A stretch of 64,000 nucleotides of DNA from Palaemon carinicauda (Eukaryota; Arthropoda; Malacostraca; Decapoda; Palaemonidae): assembly GCF_036898095.1 (NCBI RefSeq), contig NC_090766.1, positions 33,843,702-33,907,701 of the forward strand. The letters run 5' to 3'. This document shows, piece after piece, positions 46,092-56,975 of the stretch. Position numbers and translations under genes: made by a program. The notes beneath the pieces were generated by a model that saw only the letters and a program-made list of their open reading frames with translations, searched no databases and was not told the DNA's origin. Position 1 is the first letter of the stretch. Every line of letters starts with the position of its first letter.

Positions 46092-47970
46092 AGTGCTTCC
46101 GGTGGGAGGAAGACTCCGCCAATTCCAGGATCGTTGGACCTTCGATCCCTGGGCACACAGCATCATCAAGAACGGTCTAGGCTGGAGTTGGACGCAACCA
46201 CCCCCAATCTTCCAGCAGTTCTTCCAGCAATCAACCCCCCTTCTGGAAGAATATGTTCTAGACCTCTTGAACAAGAAGGTGATAAGGAAGGTAAAGTCCA
46301 CCAGGTTCCAAGGGAGACTGTTTTGTGTTCCCAAGAAGGACTCAGACAAACTCAGAGTCATTCTGGACTTATCCCCCCTCAACAAGTTCATAGAGAACAA
46401 CAAATTCAAGATGCTGACGCTTCAACAAATAAGGACCCTTCTGCCTCAAGGTTCCTACACGGTCTCTATAGACCTGGCGGATGCCTACTGGCACATTCCA
46501 ATGAACCATCACGCTTCCTCCTACCTAGGATTTCGACTCCAAAGGAAAAGCTACGCCTTCCGGGCCATGCCCTTCGGCCTCAATGTGGCCCCTCGGATCT
46601 TCACAAAACTGGCGGATGCCATAGTACAACAGCTCCGCCTAAGAAACGTCCAGGTGATGGCCTACCTCGACGACTGGCTAGTCTGGGCTCCATCGCCCGA
46701 AGAGTGTGCAAAGTCTTGCAACGAAGTTACCCAGTACCTAGTACACCTGGGATTCAAGATCAACGAGAAAAAATCTCGCCTCTCTCCAGCTCAGAAGTTT
46801 CACTGGTTGGGAATCCACTGGAATCTTCAGTCACACCGCCTTTCCATCCCCCAGAAGAAAAGGAAGGAAATAGCAGGGTCTGTCAAGCGACTACTGAAAT
46901 CCAAACGCATTTCAAGACGACAGCAGGAACGAGTTCTAGGCTCTCTACAATTCGCCTCAGTGACAAACCCAGTGCTTCGTGCACAGCTAAAGGATGCCGC
47001 GGGAGTCTGGAGACGCTCGGCATCCATCGCTCGAAGAGACCTCAAGAGACGGCTTCCAAACAGACTACGACGCCTCCTAAAGCCGTGGTCGGAAGAAAAG
47101 GCCCTGAAAAGGTCCATTCCTCTCCAACACCCTCCTCCATCACTCAACATCCACACGGATGCCTCACTGGAAGGTTGGGGAGGTCACTCCCACCAGAAAC
47201 AGGTTCAAGGTACCTGGTCTCCACTATTCAAGACGTTCCACATAAACATCTTGGAGGCCATGGCGGTCCTTCTAACTCTGAAGAAGTTATCCCCGCCGCC
47301 CTCGATCCACATCCGTCTAACCCTAGACAACTCGGTGGTAGTTCGTTGTCTCAATCGCCAAGGCTCAAGATCGCCCCAGATAAATCAGGTGCTTCTCCCA
47401 ATCTTCCGTCTGGCGGAGAAGAAGAAGTGGCACCTGTCTGCAGTTCACCTACAAGGATTCCGCAATGTGACAGCGGATGCTCTATCTCGGACAAACCCGA
47501 TAGAGTCGGAATGGTCTCTAGACGCAAGATCGTTCTCCTTCATCTCTCACCAAGTCCCAGAACTTCAGATAGATCTCTTTGCAACGAGCGACAACAATCA
47601 ACTTCCTCTGTACGTAGCCCCGTACGAGGACCCCAAAGCAGAAGCGGTGGACGCCATGTCACTGGACTGGAACAGGTGGTCCAAGATCTACCTGTTCCCT
47701 CCCACCAACCTTCTGTTGAAAGTCCTCTCCAAACTGAGAACCTTCAAAGGGACAGCGGCCCTAGTGGCTCCCAAGTGGCCCCGGAGCAACTGGTACCCCC
47801 TGGTCCTGGAGCTGCAGCCCAAGCTGATCCCTCTCCCGGGCCCAGTTCTCTCTCAACAAGTACAGAAGTCGACTGTCTTCGCTTCATCATCGAAAATCAA
47901 GGACCTTCATCTCATGATTTTCTCTCCCTTGCCGCAAAGAAGAGGTTTGGGATCTCAAAGAAAAGTCTAG
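45868..47970 (+). CDS. Reverse transcriptase - RNase H - methyltransferase-like polyprotein of D, 700 aa
   Basis: Open from 45,868; the true start is uncertain because the first about 75 codons overlap gag. Linker PVGGRLRQFQDRW. RT fingers and palm: LRVILDLSPLNKFI, SIDLADAYWHIPMN, FGLNVAPRIFTKLA, AYLDDWLVWA with catalytic Asp at about 268-269. RNase H with acidic residues D431 (HTDASLEGWGG), E463 (NILEAMAVL), D487 (LDNSVVV) and D537 (TADALSR). Then a methyltransferase-like module (IDLFATSDNNQLPLY, VDAMSLDWNRW, YLFPPTN near 610, LVAPKWPRSNWYP) in which FPPT stands where Dam-type enzymes have (D/N)PPY. All RT and RNase H catalytic residues are intact. The last part overlaps the YR frame. Confidence 0.92.
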   Translation: MPNHNRPFNWSPNRCCHSHRSSPLPLSNHQLPFMPKVEAHSGVQAETHLAVPPEVEEERELAAEATSPRDTRSNEVLPVGGRLRQFQDRWTFDPWAHSIIKNGLGWSWTQPPPIFQQFFQQSTPLLEEYVLDLLNKKVIRKVKSTRFQGRLFCVPKKDSDKLRVILDLSPLNKFIENNKFKMLTLQQIRTLLPQGSYTVSIDLADAYWHIPMNHHASSYLGFRLQRKSYAFRAMPFGLNVAPRIFTKLADAIVQQLRLRNVQVMAYLDDWLVWAPSPEECAKSCNEVTQYLVHLGFKINEKKSRLSPAQKFHWLGIHWNLQSHRLSIPQKKRKEIAGSVKRLLKSKRISRRQQERVLGSLQFASVTNPVLRAQLKDAAGVWRRSASIARRDLKRRLPNRLRRLLKPWSEEKALKRSIPLQHPPPSLNIHTDASLEGWGGHSHQKQVQGTWSPLFKTFHINILEAMAVLLTLKKLSPPPSIHIRLTLDNSVVVRCLNRQGSRSPQINQVLLPIFRLAEKKKWHLSAVHLQGFRNVTADALSRTNPIESEWSLDARSFSFISHQVPELQIDLFATSDNNQLPLYVAPYEDPKAEAVDAMSLDWNRWSKIYLFPPTNLLLKVLSKLRTFKGTAALVAPKWPRSNWYPLVLELQPKLIPLPGPVLSQQVQKSTVFASSSKIKDLHLMIFSPLPQRRGLGSQRKV

Positions 47971-48902
47971 ACTTCCTAGAGGAATACAAGACCGAATCCA
48001 CGAGACGGCAATATGAATCATCCTGGAGGAAATGGGTCTCCTTTGTCAAGGCAAAAAATCCTAAAGAAATCACAATTGATTTCTGTATGTCCTTCTTCAT
48101 TCACCTTCATGGACAAGGATTAGCAGCCAATACGATTTCAACCTGCAAATCGGCCTTGGCTAGACCAATTCTATATGCTTTCCAAATTGATCTGTCCAAC
48201 GACATCTTCAACAAACTACCAAAAGCATGTGCTCGCCTACGTCCAGCACCCCCTCCGAAACCGATCTCCTGGTCACTAGACAAGGTACTCCATTTCGCCT
48301 CCAACTTGGACAATGATTCATGCCCCCTCAAGGATCTGACTCAGAAAGTTATATTTTTATTTGCTCTCGCTTCGGGAGCTCGAGTCAGCGAAATAGTGGC
48401 ATTATCAAGAGAAGAAGGACACATCCTGTTTACCGATTCAGGAGAAGTGACCCTCTCCCCTGATCCGACGTTTCTCGCTAAAAATGAATTACCCACCAAA
48501 AGATGGGGCCCTTAGAGAATATGCCCCCTGAAGGAGGATGTCTCTCTATGTCCAGTAGAGAGTCTCAAGGTCTATCTTCGCAGAACTTCGAACTTTGGTG
48601 GAGGCCAACTCTTCAAAGGAGAAACATCGGGCAGCGACCTGTCACTGAAACAATTAAGAGCGAAAATCACCTACTTCATTCGCAGAGCGGATCCGAACAG
48701 TACACCCGCTGGTCATGATCCTAGAAAAGTGGCATCTTCTCTGAATTTCTTTCAGAGCATGGACTTTGAAAGCCTTAAAAACTTCACGGGCTGGAAGTCC
48801 TCGCGAGTTTTCTTTAAACATTATGCGAAACAAGTGCACGAAGTCAAACATTTTGTGGTAGCCGCAGGTAGTGTTATGAAACCTGCACCTAACTCTGCGT
48901 AG
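47511..48902 (+). pseudogene. Tyrosine recombinase of D, single in-frame stop
   Basis: Same frame as gag. The recombinase part starts about 47,860 (SLDFLEEYKTESTRRQYESS, AANTISTCKSALARPILYAF). First catalytic Arg in ASGARVSEIVAL (codon 48,381). H-x-x-R as GHDPR (48,714-48,725). Nucleophile Tyr in FFKHYAKQV (48,822-48,824). A TAG at 48,513-48,515 after RWGP is the only lesion; the frame then continues to TAG at 48,900-48,902. The nearest upstream ATG is at 47,511, deep in the RT ORF. The frame is open much further back to 46,134, but that part is only the shadow of RT. Readthrough or recent loss are both possible. Confidence 0.85.
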
Positions 48903-49691
48903 AACAGTGAGTTACTTGGGACTCTAACTCTTCGGGTGCCTATGTTGACCCTCGAGCGATTCATAGTGATGTCTAAAAACACTTAGTGCTTTTATAACTG
49001 TTCTTATCCCAGGTGAAATGTCATAGTGTCACACAAGTGCCGCATGCCTTGAGCATGATGTGTTGTTTAAAGACTTGCGTTCCTCGAGAACGAGTACCTA
49101 CTAATATCCTGAAATTCCTTTTCAGATTCAAGAGCAAGCCTTTATTTCTATGTACATTATTATTACTGTAAATGAACTTTACTTTTGCTGTAAATTATTT
49201 AATTTCTGCATTGTGAAATAAAATTTCTATTTTATTACTTATGCGTCTCTTTCAGCTCCTACTTACTATGAAATACATACCTGTCATAGTTTTATTTATT
49301 CCTCCTTTCTTATGGTTATGAAGAATTTAAGATGTTTAATCCTAAATTATATTCACCCTGACTAAGTAAGGTTCCTACACGAATACTTACTTCTGATAAC
49401 CAAGAGATGAACTCTATACACAGTGCCCAACCACCACTGGTCTAATTTCAGAATGTTCCTATACAAATACCAAACATTCCGCTTCATCTCTAAGTTCTTC
49501 AAGTTCTTCTCTCAGGATGAATAGCCCTTCAATACCACTTTGACGTCGGCATAGCCCATGGGAACTTCCTGCCAAGGGGGGCAGGATACTTCGTTCCTAT
49601 GGTTCTTTATCTAAGATTACTTTGCTGTTTTGTCAATGCCTAGGCACTTAATACTGGGGGAAAATCTACCACGATACATTGATTCTCTGGT
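48903..49691 (+). other. 3' non-coding region of D
   Basis: AT-rich; contains AATAAA within GTGAAATAAAATTTC at about 49,215, a plausible polyadenylation signal. No gene seen. Confidence 0.5.
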
Positions 49692-49790
49692 ACTCTTCCA
49701 TCAGGACGCCATGGCTTGAGCCCAAAAAACGGATTTTGAGCGAAGCGAAAAATCTATTTTTGGGTGAGATAGCCATGGCGTCCTGATGGA
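49692..49790. repeat. Internal complementary region of D
   Basis: The left half complements 41,456-41,495 (GGGCTCAAGCCATGGCGTCC). The right half complements about 50,190-50,256, including the right-end-specific GCGAAGCGAAAAATC stretch. They meet in the A-run at about 49,724-49,730. Confidence 0.9.
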
Positions 49791-49866
49791 CCCTCCCTAC
49801 TACTTCGTCCAGTTTTGTTCCCACCCTGTGCTACTGTATCATGGTGATGGGCAGCAACTGGCTTCA

Positions 49867-50256
49867 GGATGAAGACGGGCGTGACGTCATTAGAGCAATG
49901 GCGTCCGTTTGTTTACGTCTCGAGTATCAGTAGTAGCCACGAGTGAGATTAGCTATGGAACGGCTCCCAGCTATTCTCAGTCCTTACACACCGAAGCATT
50001 AACTCTGTTCGGGGTGAAGATAGATATGTGGCGCGTTCAGACATGCGCGTCCCCTGTTGTATTACGATGTCTTAAAGGGAAACCTTTGAGATACTCGCTC
50101 CAGAAGTTAGAATTCTGTGATAACCTGTGGTTAAATTCTCTGGGAATATCTTAGTAGTCTTATACCCAAGGAAGCTACCAAAAAGGAACCTTCCATCAGG
50201 ACGCCATGGCTATCTCACCCAAAAATAGATTTTTCGCTTCGCTCAAAATCCGTTTT
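49867..50256. repeat. Right terminal inverted repeat of D
   Basis: Reverse complement of 41,456-41,812, with a right-specific tail CGCTTCGCTCAAAATCCG. Confidence 0.92.
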
Positions 50257-50280
50257 TTCCTATGTCAAAATCCATTTTAA
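50257..50280. repeat. Right end of the foldback element beyond D
   Basis: TATGTCAAAATCCATTTTAA is the inverted counterpart of AAAAGGGATTTTGACGTAAG at 40,537-40,556. Confidence 0.65.
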
Positions 50281-51119
50281 AATTTACAATCAATTCAAAG
50301 ATGAGTATTATAACTTCCATTGAAAGTACTCTACGTTGTAATAAAACTAAAACTCGCCTTTCTTGCGCTGGGAGGCAACGTGCTGACTTCCATATGTGGT
50401 GGTTGAAACCAACCTAATGACATTCAAATTAAAAAGTCTTGTAGTCCTTTTAATTTGGCTTTGTTGATGACACAACATCTTGAGCTGTATCAAAACCCGA
50501 TGATATGAAGATCTGTGGAAAAGTATTTGACTCTAGTTAGACCTCTCCTAAATATACTAGGTAGTCATTCACAATATCTATATTCTGTCTACTTCACTTA
50601 TCATGAGATAAGATTAGTCACAGTTTTAAGATCTGATTATATTTTATTTATAAGGGTGAACAGCTTTACATTATAACAAAGAACAATAGACCTACTGTAA
50701 TAACTACAAAATATGTCACTAGATCATTAGAAATAAAAAAAAATTCTACAAAAAACAATCTACTGATTACTGCATTAATAGAATCTAAGAATACAATGTG
50801 AAATACCATACATAATTATTTTTTTGTACCACAGATACAGACAAAAGGCTTACTGTAGCCTTAGGTTGCAGCCCCACTGATTCAGCCAGAGGGGGGAGGT
50901 TGATAATTGAATTTAAAATATACATTTACAAAATGAGACAATATGAGATCAAATACACAAAAGAGCTGCAGCAATCTAATTGGAATTAATGTACAGCGTG
51001 TTCGTAAATTTGAGTCTTGGTTTTAGTGTCCTATTATAAAAATATTGATGACTGTTCAGTAAAAAGAATTGCTCTAAATCATTTATAAACTCACAAGTTT
51101 TGCCTCATATGCAATATGT
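50281..51119 (-). other. AT-rich segment, possible 3' UTR of a minus-strand gene
   Basis: No coding frame. On the minus strand it follows the stop at 51,120-51,122 and carries AATAAA (50,643-50,648) about 475 nt downstream. It could be a terminal exon's UTR; equally it may be plain intron. Confidence 0.3.
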
Positions 51120-51263
51120 TTAGTCTGGGGTGTGTCTGGGAATCAGAGAAAACTCGTCTGCAGTTGGTTCTTTAAATGACAGCCGCGCTGCAATGGATGC
51201 GGCAGATAAACTTGTAATCAATCCGCAAAACCAAGACATTATAAAATTTAAACAGGTATGCAT
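51120..51263 (-). other. Coding-like island, strand uncertain
   Basis: A CpG-containing island in AT-rich surroundings. Minus strand: 47-codon frame from ATG 51,263 to TAA 51,120, containing SAASIAARLSFKEPTADEFS; an acceptor-like ..TTACAAG inside would fit a last exon. Plus strand: an open stretch with NDSRAAMDAADKLVINPQNQ ending at a good donor, CAG/GTATGC (51,255/51,256). I recognise neither product. The minus frame does not give a donor in the phase needed for the acyl-CoA dehydrogenase gene. Confidence 0.25.
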
Positions 51264-51380
51264 TTTGATTTACCTTAATTAATATATCCTAAAAAATCTT
51301 ATAAGATTTTAGAAAAGATAGTAAACAGAATGTGTATGAATAATATCTTATATTAATACAAAAACACACTAAAACTAATA

Positions 51381-51575
51381 TGACAAATTCGAAGATAATT
51401 TGTATTTTTCCTAACCATACAAACCTTAGCTATTTACAAAGGGTTATTACTTTTAGCGTAGCTGAAATGGCGAGCCATTAGAATTTAACGAGGGTGTATT
51501 ACCCCCGCGCTAGTTAGCGGGGGGGTAGGGGAGTGGTAGCTAGCTACCCCTCCTCCCCCTCACACACAGGTGAAT
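51381..51575. repeat. Left terminal inverted repeat of F
   Basis: Inverted copy at 59,155-59,325, including AATGGCGAGCCATTAG and the poly-G/C stretch. Confidence 0.87.
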
Positions 51576-51629
51576 ACTCACTTTCACTTAGAGGTAGGAC
51601 TTGTCTTGGGGGACAGGGCTGGCGGGCAA

Positions 51630-51735
51630 ATATGTGTAAATAGCTAAGGTTTGTATGGTTAGGAAAAATACAAATTATCTTCGAATTTGTCATTTGTTCC
51701 GTAACCGAAATACAAACCACGCTATTTACAAAGGG
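51630..51735. repeat. Internal complementary region of F
   Basis: Halves meet at 51,692/51,693 and complement 51,381-51,440 and about 59,280-59,325. Confidence 0.87.
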
Positions 51736-52212
51736 TGACTTATCCCTTAGGAAGGGTGGAAAGTCCCCAGCCATACTGGCTTTGGCTTTACCCGGGGACT
51801 CAGAATCCGAGTGAGTCGCACTCGAGAAAAGGAGTCCCTGCACCTCACAAGTTCCTTGCACCGCAAGGAACCATGTGGCCTATGTAAGCTTGTGTGTGAA
51901 GGAAGAAGTGTGACCCGTCTTAGGCAGTTGACCTGGAGTTCCAGAAGGAACTCTGGGTTAAGACGTTCCCAATACCACCTCGTCAGGGTATGGGGGACGC
52001 GACAGTATTGACTCAATACTCGGAACACAAGGAAGCATGGTTTACCTGCAGAGGTTCGAGGTCAGCTATGCAGAGACCAGGATGCTGCTTCCCCGTAGAG
52101 GGGATGATGAAGAAAGAAGTAAGGGCCAGACATACTTCTTTCGTTCATGCAGACTAAAACCTGATAACAATGCCCTCAACCTTCTGCTACCTGTCCAAAA
52201 AGGAGCCTGAGG

Positions 52213-55200
52213 TTAGACCAGCTGTTGTGTAGCCACCACAGAGCGATAGAAAACGTATCGAGACTCCTGTGGGTCACGCCCTGCAGGAAGCGGGCTGCGA
52301 AGGTCATCAGACGCTTCCAGACTCCAGCTTGTAGCACCTGCGTCACAGAGTAGTATTACTCGAAGGCGAGGGACGTTGCGATGTATCCAACATCGTGCTG
52401 TAGGGCGACGTGACGGGGGAGGGTCTGAAGACAGGTCGAGATGAATGTCCTTGAGTCCGGGCTGAAGAGGTATACTGGTGACTCTCCCCCCATGTCCTCC
52501 TTGTGTTCCCAAATCGGCTGCAACTGAGGCCAAACTGCAGCTGTTCCCAGCGCTAACCTCTCGATTCCTGTACTGGCAAGAAAGAGAAGGTCTTGGGACA
52601 TCAGACACAGAATGGAGACTCAAAATCTTGAATGAATCGGACCGAAGGGTCGGGACCCACAGATTCTGAGTCTAGCCAACAACTCAGGAGCGAGCCTGAA
52701 TGTTGCCTTCCCCTCTTCCTTAGAAAGGGGGGGAGTAGTAAGAGACCAAGAAGATTGCTTACACACTGGCCGTGGCCAGAGTGAGCAGAAGACCCAGGGC
52801 GGAATACAATCCGAGGCCTGTCGTAAAAGGGTCTTGAGAAGATCTCTTAAAGGACTAAAAGTCCGAGCCATGCTCCAAGTTGGAGGTCTTCCTCCGACTA
52901 GGGCAGGGACGATCGTAGCTTCGCATGAGCGAGGATAGATCCAGCGGGCAGGAAAAAGTTATTCCTTTAAGCCTGAAGGTCAGGGAAAGGCTGAGCGACA
53001 GGCTTCATTGCCAAGAGCGGAAAGGAGTTTCCTCCCGCCGAAAGGCAATAAGACCGTTATTGCTGGAGAAGAGGCCTCACGGGAAGAGGTATATCTCCCA
53101 CGGCACCAACCACCTTAGACTCTTCACTTTGCCTGGGAGACCCCTGTGGATGACTATCGCAGATGACGCGACCTCCGTACCGCGACTGTAGCGGGTTGTC
53201 TCTTCTAGAGGAGGAAGCGTAGTGTCTCCAGGCATGAAGCCGAAGCGACGCCCCGGTTCGGGAGAGATGTCGCAGTGTGGTTGCTTGAGTAGTCTGCGCC
53301 GTGGGAGAAGCTCTCCCGGGAGTTCCGTCAGGGGAAGCAGAGGGTCCAGAAACCGTTCTGCACATAGTCCCAGTGGAGCTCTCCCATTGAAAGGTTGACA
53401 GACAACCTGGTTTTGTTGAGACCCATTGTCCGCAGACAAAAAGGAGGGAAGACGCAGGCGTCGAAGTTGTCCCACCATCACCGGAATGCATCTTGCCAGA
53501 GTCTCGGGGTCTGAGACTGGGGGGAAAACTAGCGGAAGCTTGAGGTTCCAAGCTGTCGCGATCAGGTCCCCCAGACCAGCACTTGCTGGTTACCCAAGGT
53601 CAAAGACCCCTAGGTACACTCTCTCTATGAGGCTCTGCTCGGATAGTCTGAGAGAAACATTCCCCTGCCTGGAATGAGAGAGCCGATGGTGGAATTGAGA
53701 GAATCTCAATCATCCCGATATCTCTACTGCAAGATGTGAAGGTGTGAAAATGCGTCCCCTGCTGGTTAGCATGAAGTCGACACGCAACGGGGCGACTTGG
53801 CAGGAGCGGTAGGATCTGAAGAGGGGCCAGACTAAGGCCCTTAAGCCTGCCTGAATGATGGAGAGGTATCCTTCAGGTCTTGACCATAGGCCTGGACCGG
53901 AACATGCCCCCCCCCCCTTTCCTTTGACGAGTCCGAGAACCGCATCAAGAATGTGGGGAAAGGACGAGAATATCCACTACCATCAAGAGGCTCCATAGGT
54001 CAACACCCATTGTAGGTTTAATAGTTCCGCTGGTCCCATAGGGCCAGGGAGTCCGGTTAAACATTGCCTGAAGCCACCGGAACTTGGATCGCCCCACATG
54101 GAACTTATCCTGAGGCGACCGTTCGGACTATAAACGGGTCAATGAGGAAAGAAGAACTAGGAAACGTTCCAAGGTAGGGCTGAAAACTCTGCTTGACTGA
54201 GAACAGGTACTGCGACTCTCCTCAGTCTTGCCACGGTGAACCGAAAGGAAGGCTCGGAGGATGTGGTAACAGAATCTGGCGTCCCCAGGTGGTCACCCAT
54301 CCAAGTACCGACGTTGCTTAACCTCGCTGGACGGACGAGAAGCGGGGTTTCCAACGTGGTAAGGCGGTTGACTCAATATCATGGCCAGATACTCCAGATG
54401 TTGAGGCAGAGGAAGAGAAGGCTCCAAGCAAAATACCATGAGCCCACACTCATGGTCAGCATTCGGAAGCTTTTCCCGGCGCTGAAGAAGGTAGAAACCC
54501 GAGCCTACCGGAGTTGACCAGCCCTCCAAACAGCAGAGGAGGCGGAAGTCTGCACCTGAGCGGCCAAGAGGAAGGCAGGGAGAGTTCTCTGGGGAAACAA
54601 ACCTGCTATGCCACGGCGGGATAGCCACACTGCATCATAAGCAGGAATACTTGCAGTTTAGGCTGAATTCGACGAGCACCCTGGAAGATGGATGGAATGG
54701 AAACTGAAAGTACCCGTCCTTCCGATCCAGGGTTAAAGGAGTCCTGTCGCCTCGTTACCAGTCTGATCGATTCTGCTGGTCTACGCTGGCCGAAGTTTGT
54801 TCGACAAACTTGATCAGGGCTGAGAGGTCGACTATGGACATCCCCTCTCAGATCCTTCCTTACAAGAAAGGATCGACTGAGGGGGCCGGGGGTGAAGCCG
54901 TCGATGATCCTAAGGAAGACCTTCGCCTAAGGTATGGATCATTCTGCCCAACCGGGCAACTCTGCTGATGCTATGGCATAGAGGTTCAGAGACACTGAAT
55001 TCGCTGACAGAGACGGCAGGCGCGATATCCTTGGCTACTCACAGAGATTGTGCGGGAATGGGCATCGGGAAGCTGTCATTCGGATGAGTAACCTTAAGCA
55101 TCCTCCCAGCGAAAAAACCTGCAATCCTAGAGTTCGTGAACTCCTTTTAGGACTATGCCCCCCCGGGGGAGTCTCCCGTGCCATCTGTTCCTGACAGGAG

Positions 55201-55440
55201 GAAACTGCAATTGGACACCTTGTCCCAGTTGTCGTAGCCGATAACTTGGGCCGACGTGGTTGAAAGAAAAGGGAGCTGGAGCCCTGCAGAGTCTGGAAGA
55301 AAGCGCCTTGGAGGAGTGAAACCGGAAGTCGATTTACTCCGCACAGCAGACGTCTAAGTCTCTGTCCTTGGGCAAAGACAAAACTCTTCTCAAGGATGGA
55401 AGGGTGTCTGAGGTCGTTGACCTCCACAGATGAGACACCC
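52213..55440 (-). pseudogene. RT-RNase H-YR remnant of F, catalytically dead
   Basis: Same degenerate reading as C2: YR nucleophile region FAARFLQGV (Tyr to Phe), H-x-x-R box HDVG, RT active site CLEGW in place of YLDDW. Segments such as VARLRRVAVPVLSQAEF still align with C (IARLRRVAEPFLRREEF). The 5S-like insert lies between that segment and the LEGW motif. Confidence 0.75.
54261..54373 (-). rRNA. 5S rRNA-like sequence embedded in F
   Basis: Same position and sequence as 25,751-25,873 but with 10 nt missing between two CCGA repeats, between the box-A- and box-C-like elements. The match otherwise spans full length, including GTACTTGGATGGGTGACC (minus strand). Confidence 0.85.
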
Positions 55441-56149
55441 GAATGAAGCCTTCAGTCAGCGCGTCCAGATGGTACAACATCGAGCTTGTCCGCAAGTAGA
55501 TACTTAACGACGAAAGGCCAAGGTGCCTGAGCTCGAGAGGAGGAAAGTACCCTTGATCTTCCTGTAGCTTCCTTGAACCAAACCTCGGGCCGTAACCGAG
55601 GAGGGAAAGAACCTGGTAAGCTCCCAGAGGAAGAGGTAAGCAGTCACCCCTTGTCCGATGGAGAAATCTTCAACGGAAAGCCCCCCCGCCAAAAATCCTT
55701 CCAGGGCGGGAGAAGGAGAGAGTACTCGTGCAGGAGAGGGGACCCTCGAGACCGACCTCTTGGGAACCAACTTCGCCCTGGGGGAAGTCACCACGAAGTC
55801 CACTCCTCTCTTTCTCTTCAGCGTAGGAGAGACAGCCGCTGGTTTGTTACCCTGGCCGGTGAGTGCTGGTTTCATAAACCTCATTAACGCCCGTGCCAGC
55901 GGATCAAACCATGTCTGCTGCTCCAAGGACACAGAGTCCGAAATCCTCGCTAAGGTGAAAGGGATCGGGCGATCCTTTGGAGAGGACACGACGGTTCCTG
56001 CCTGAAAAGAAGGTGGGAAGAATGCTGTACTGACCTGTCTTCGTCCTGCACTACCAACCTGTGCTTGGAGGTGGTGATCCCGAGTGCCGCCTAGGAGCAC
56101 GCGTCCCTGCTGCTACCACCGGCTGTGGAATTCGCCGCGAACTATGGTC

Positions 56150-56380
56150 GCGCGAGGGCGAACAGTCGCGCAAAGGCGAATGGTCGCGCGGGCGCACAGG
56201 CGAGTGGTCGCGCGGGCGCGCAGGCGAGCGGTCGCGAGGGCGCGCAGGCGAGCGATCGCGCGGGCGCGCAGGCGAGCGATCGCGCGGGCGCGCAGGCGAG
56301 CGATCGCGCGGGCGCGCAGGCGAGCGATCGCGCGGGCGCGCAGGCGAGCGATCGCGCGGGCGCGCAGGCGAATGGGCGTG
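56150..56380. repeat. 24-bp tandem repeat, about 9 copies
   Basis: Unit GGCGAGCGATCGCGCGGGCG plus CGCA. On the minus strand it encodes (RSPARPRD)n, matching the Arg/Ser/Pro repeats of C gag, so it began as coding sequence. Confidence 0.92.
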
Positions 56381-56435
56381 ACGGCGAGGGATCGTGCTGC
56401 CGCGTAGGTGAAGAAGATCGCTGGCGGTAAGCGAT

Positions 56436-56975
56436 GGCGAGCAGCATGTGTAGGTGAATGATCGCGTGATAGGGTGCGATGGTGATCAGCATCCGCAAGA
56501 GGGCGAGCGTTCAGGGTTGTGCGATGAGGAGCAGCATGCGTAAGCGGGCAATCGTGCAGGGTTGTGCGATGGCGAGCAGCATGCGCAGGTGAATGATCGC
56601 GTGAAAGGGTGCGATGGTGATCAGCATCCGGAAGAGGGCGATCGTTCAGGGTGGTGCGATGAGGAGCAGCATGCGTAAGCGGGCAATCGTTCAGGGTTGT
56701 GCGATGGCGAGCAGCATGCGCAGGTGAATGATCGCGTGAAAGGGTGCGATGGTGATCAGCATCCGCAAGAGGGCGATCGTTCAGGGTGGTGCGATGAGGA
56801 GCAGCATGCGTAAGCGGGCAATCGTTCAGGGTTGTGCGATGGCGAGCAGCATGCGCAGGTGAATGATCGCGTGAAAGGGTGCGATGGTGATCAGCATCCG
56901 CAAGAGGGCGATCGTTCAGGGTTGTGCGATGAGGAGCAGCATGCGTAAGCGGGCAATCGTTCAGGGTTGTGCGAT
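56436..56975. repeat. 135-bp higher-order tandem repeat, 4 copies
   Basis: GGCGAGCAGCATGCG-type start recurs at 56,436, 56,571, 56,706 and 56,841. Each unit is built from diverged about 34-bp subunits. Confidence 0.92.

Larger units (their letters stand above)
41456..50256 (+). mobile_element. DIRS-like retrotransposon D, nearly intact
   Basis: The only plus-strand DIRS copy, about 8.8 kb. Terminal repeats 41,456-41,812 and 49,867-50,256; internal complementary region 49,692-49,790. Order: leader, gag, RT-RNase H-methyltransferase-like, YR, 3' region. Gag and RT frames have no stops, and YR has one TAG. It is a different lineage from A/B/E and from C/C2/F. Inserted in the foldback element at a T-run. 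Confidence 0.9.

Noticed and set aside
46134..47500. Long plus-strand frame of 793 codons read as one protein
   Set aside because: Its first about 450 codons are the out-of-frame shadow of the RT-RNase H ORF. Only the part from about 47,860 is recombinase.
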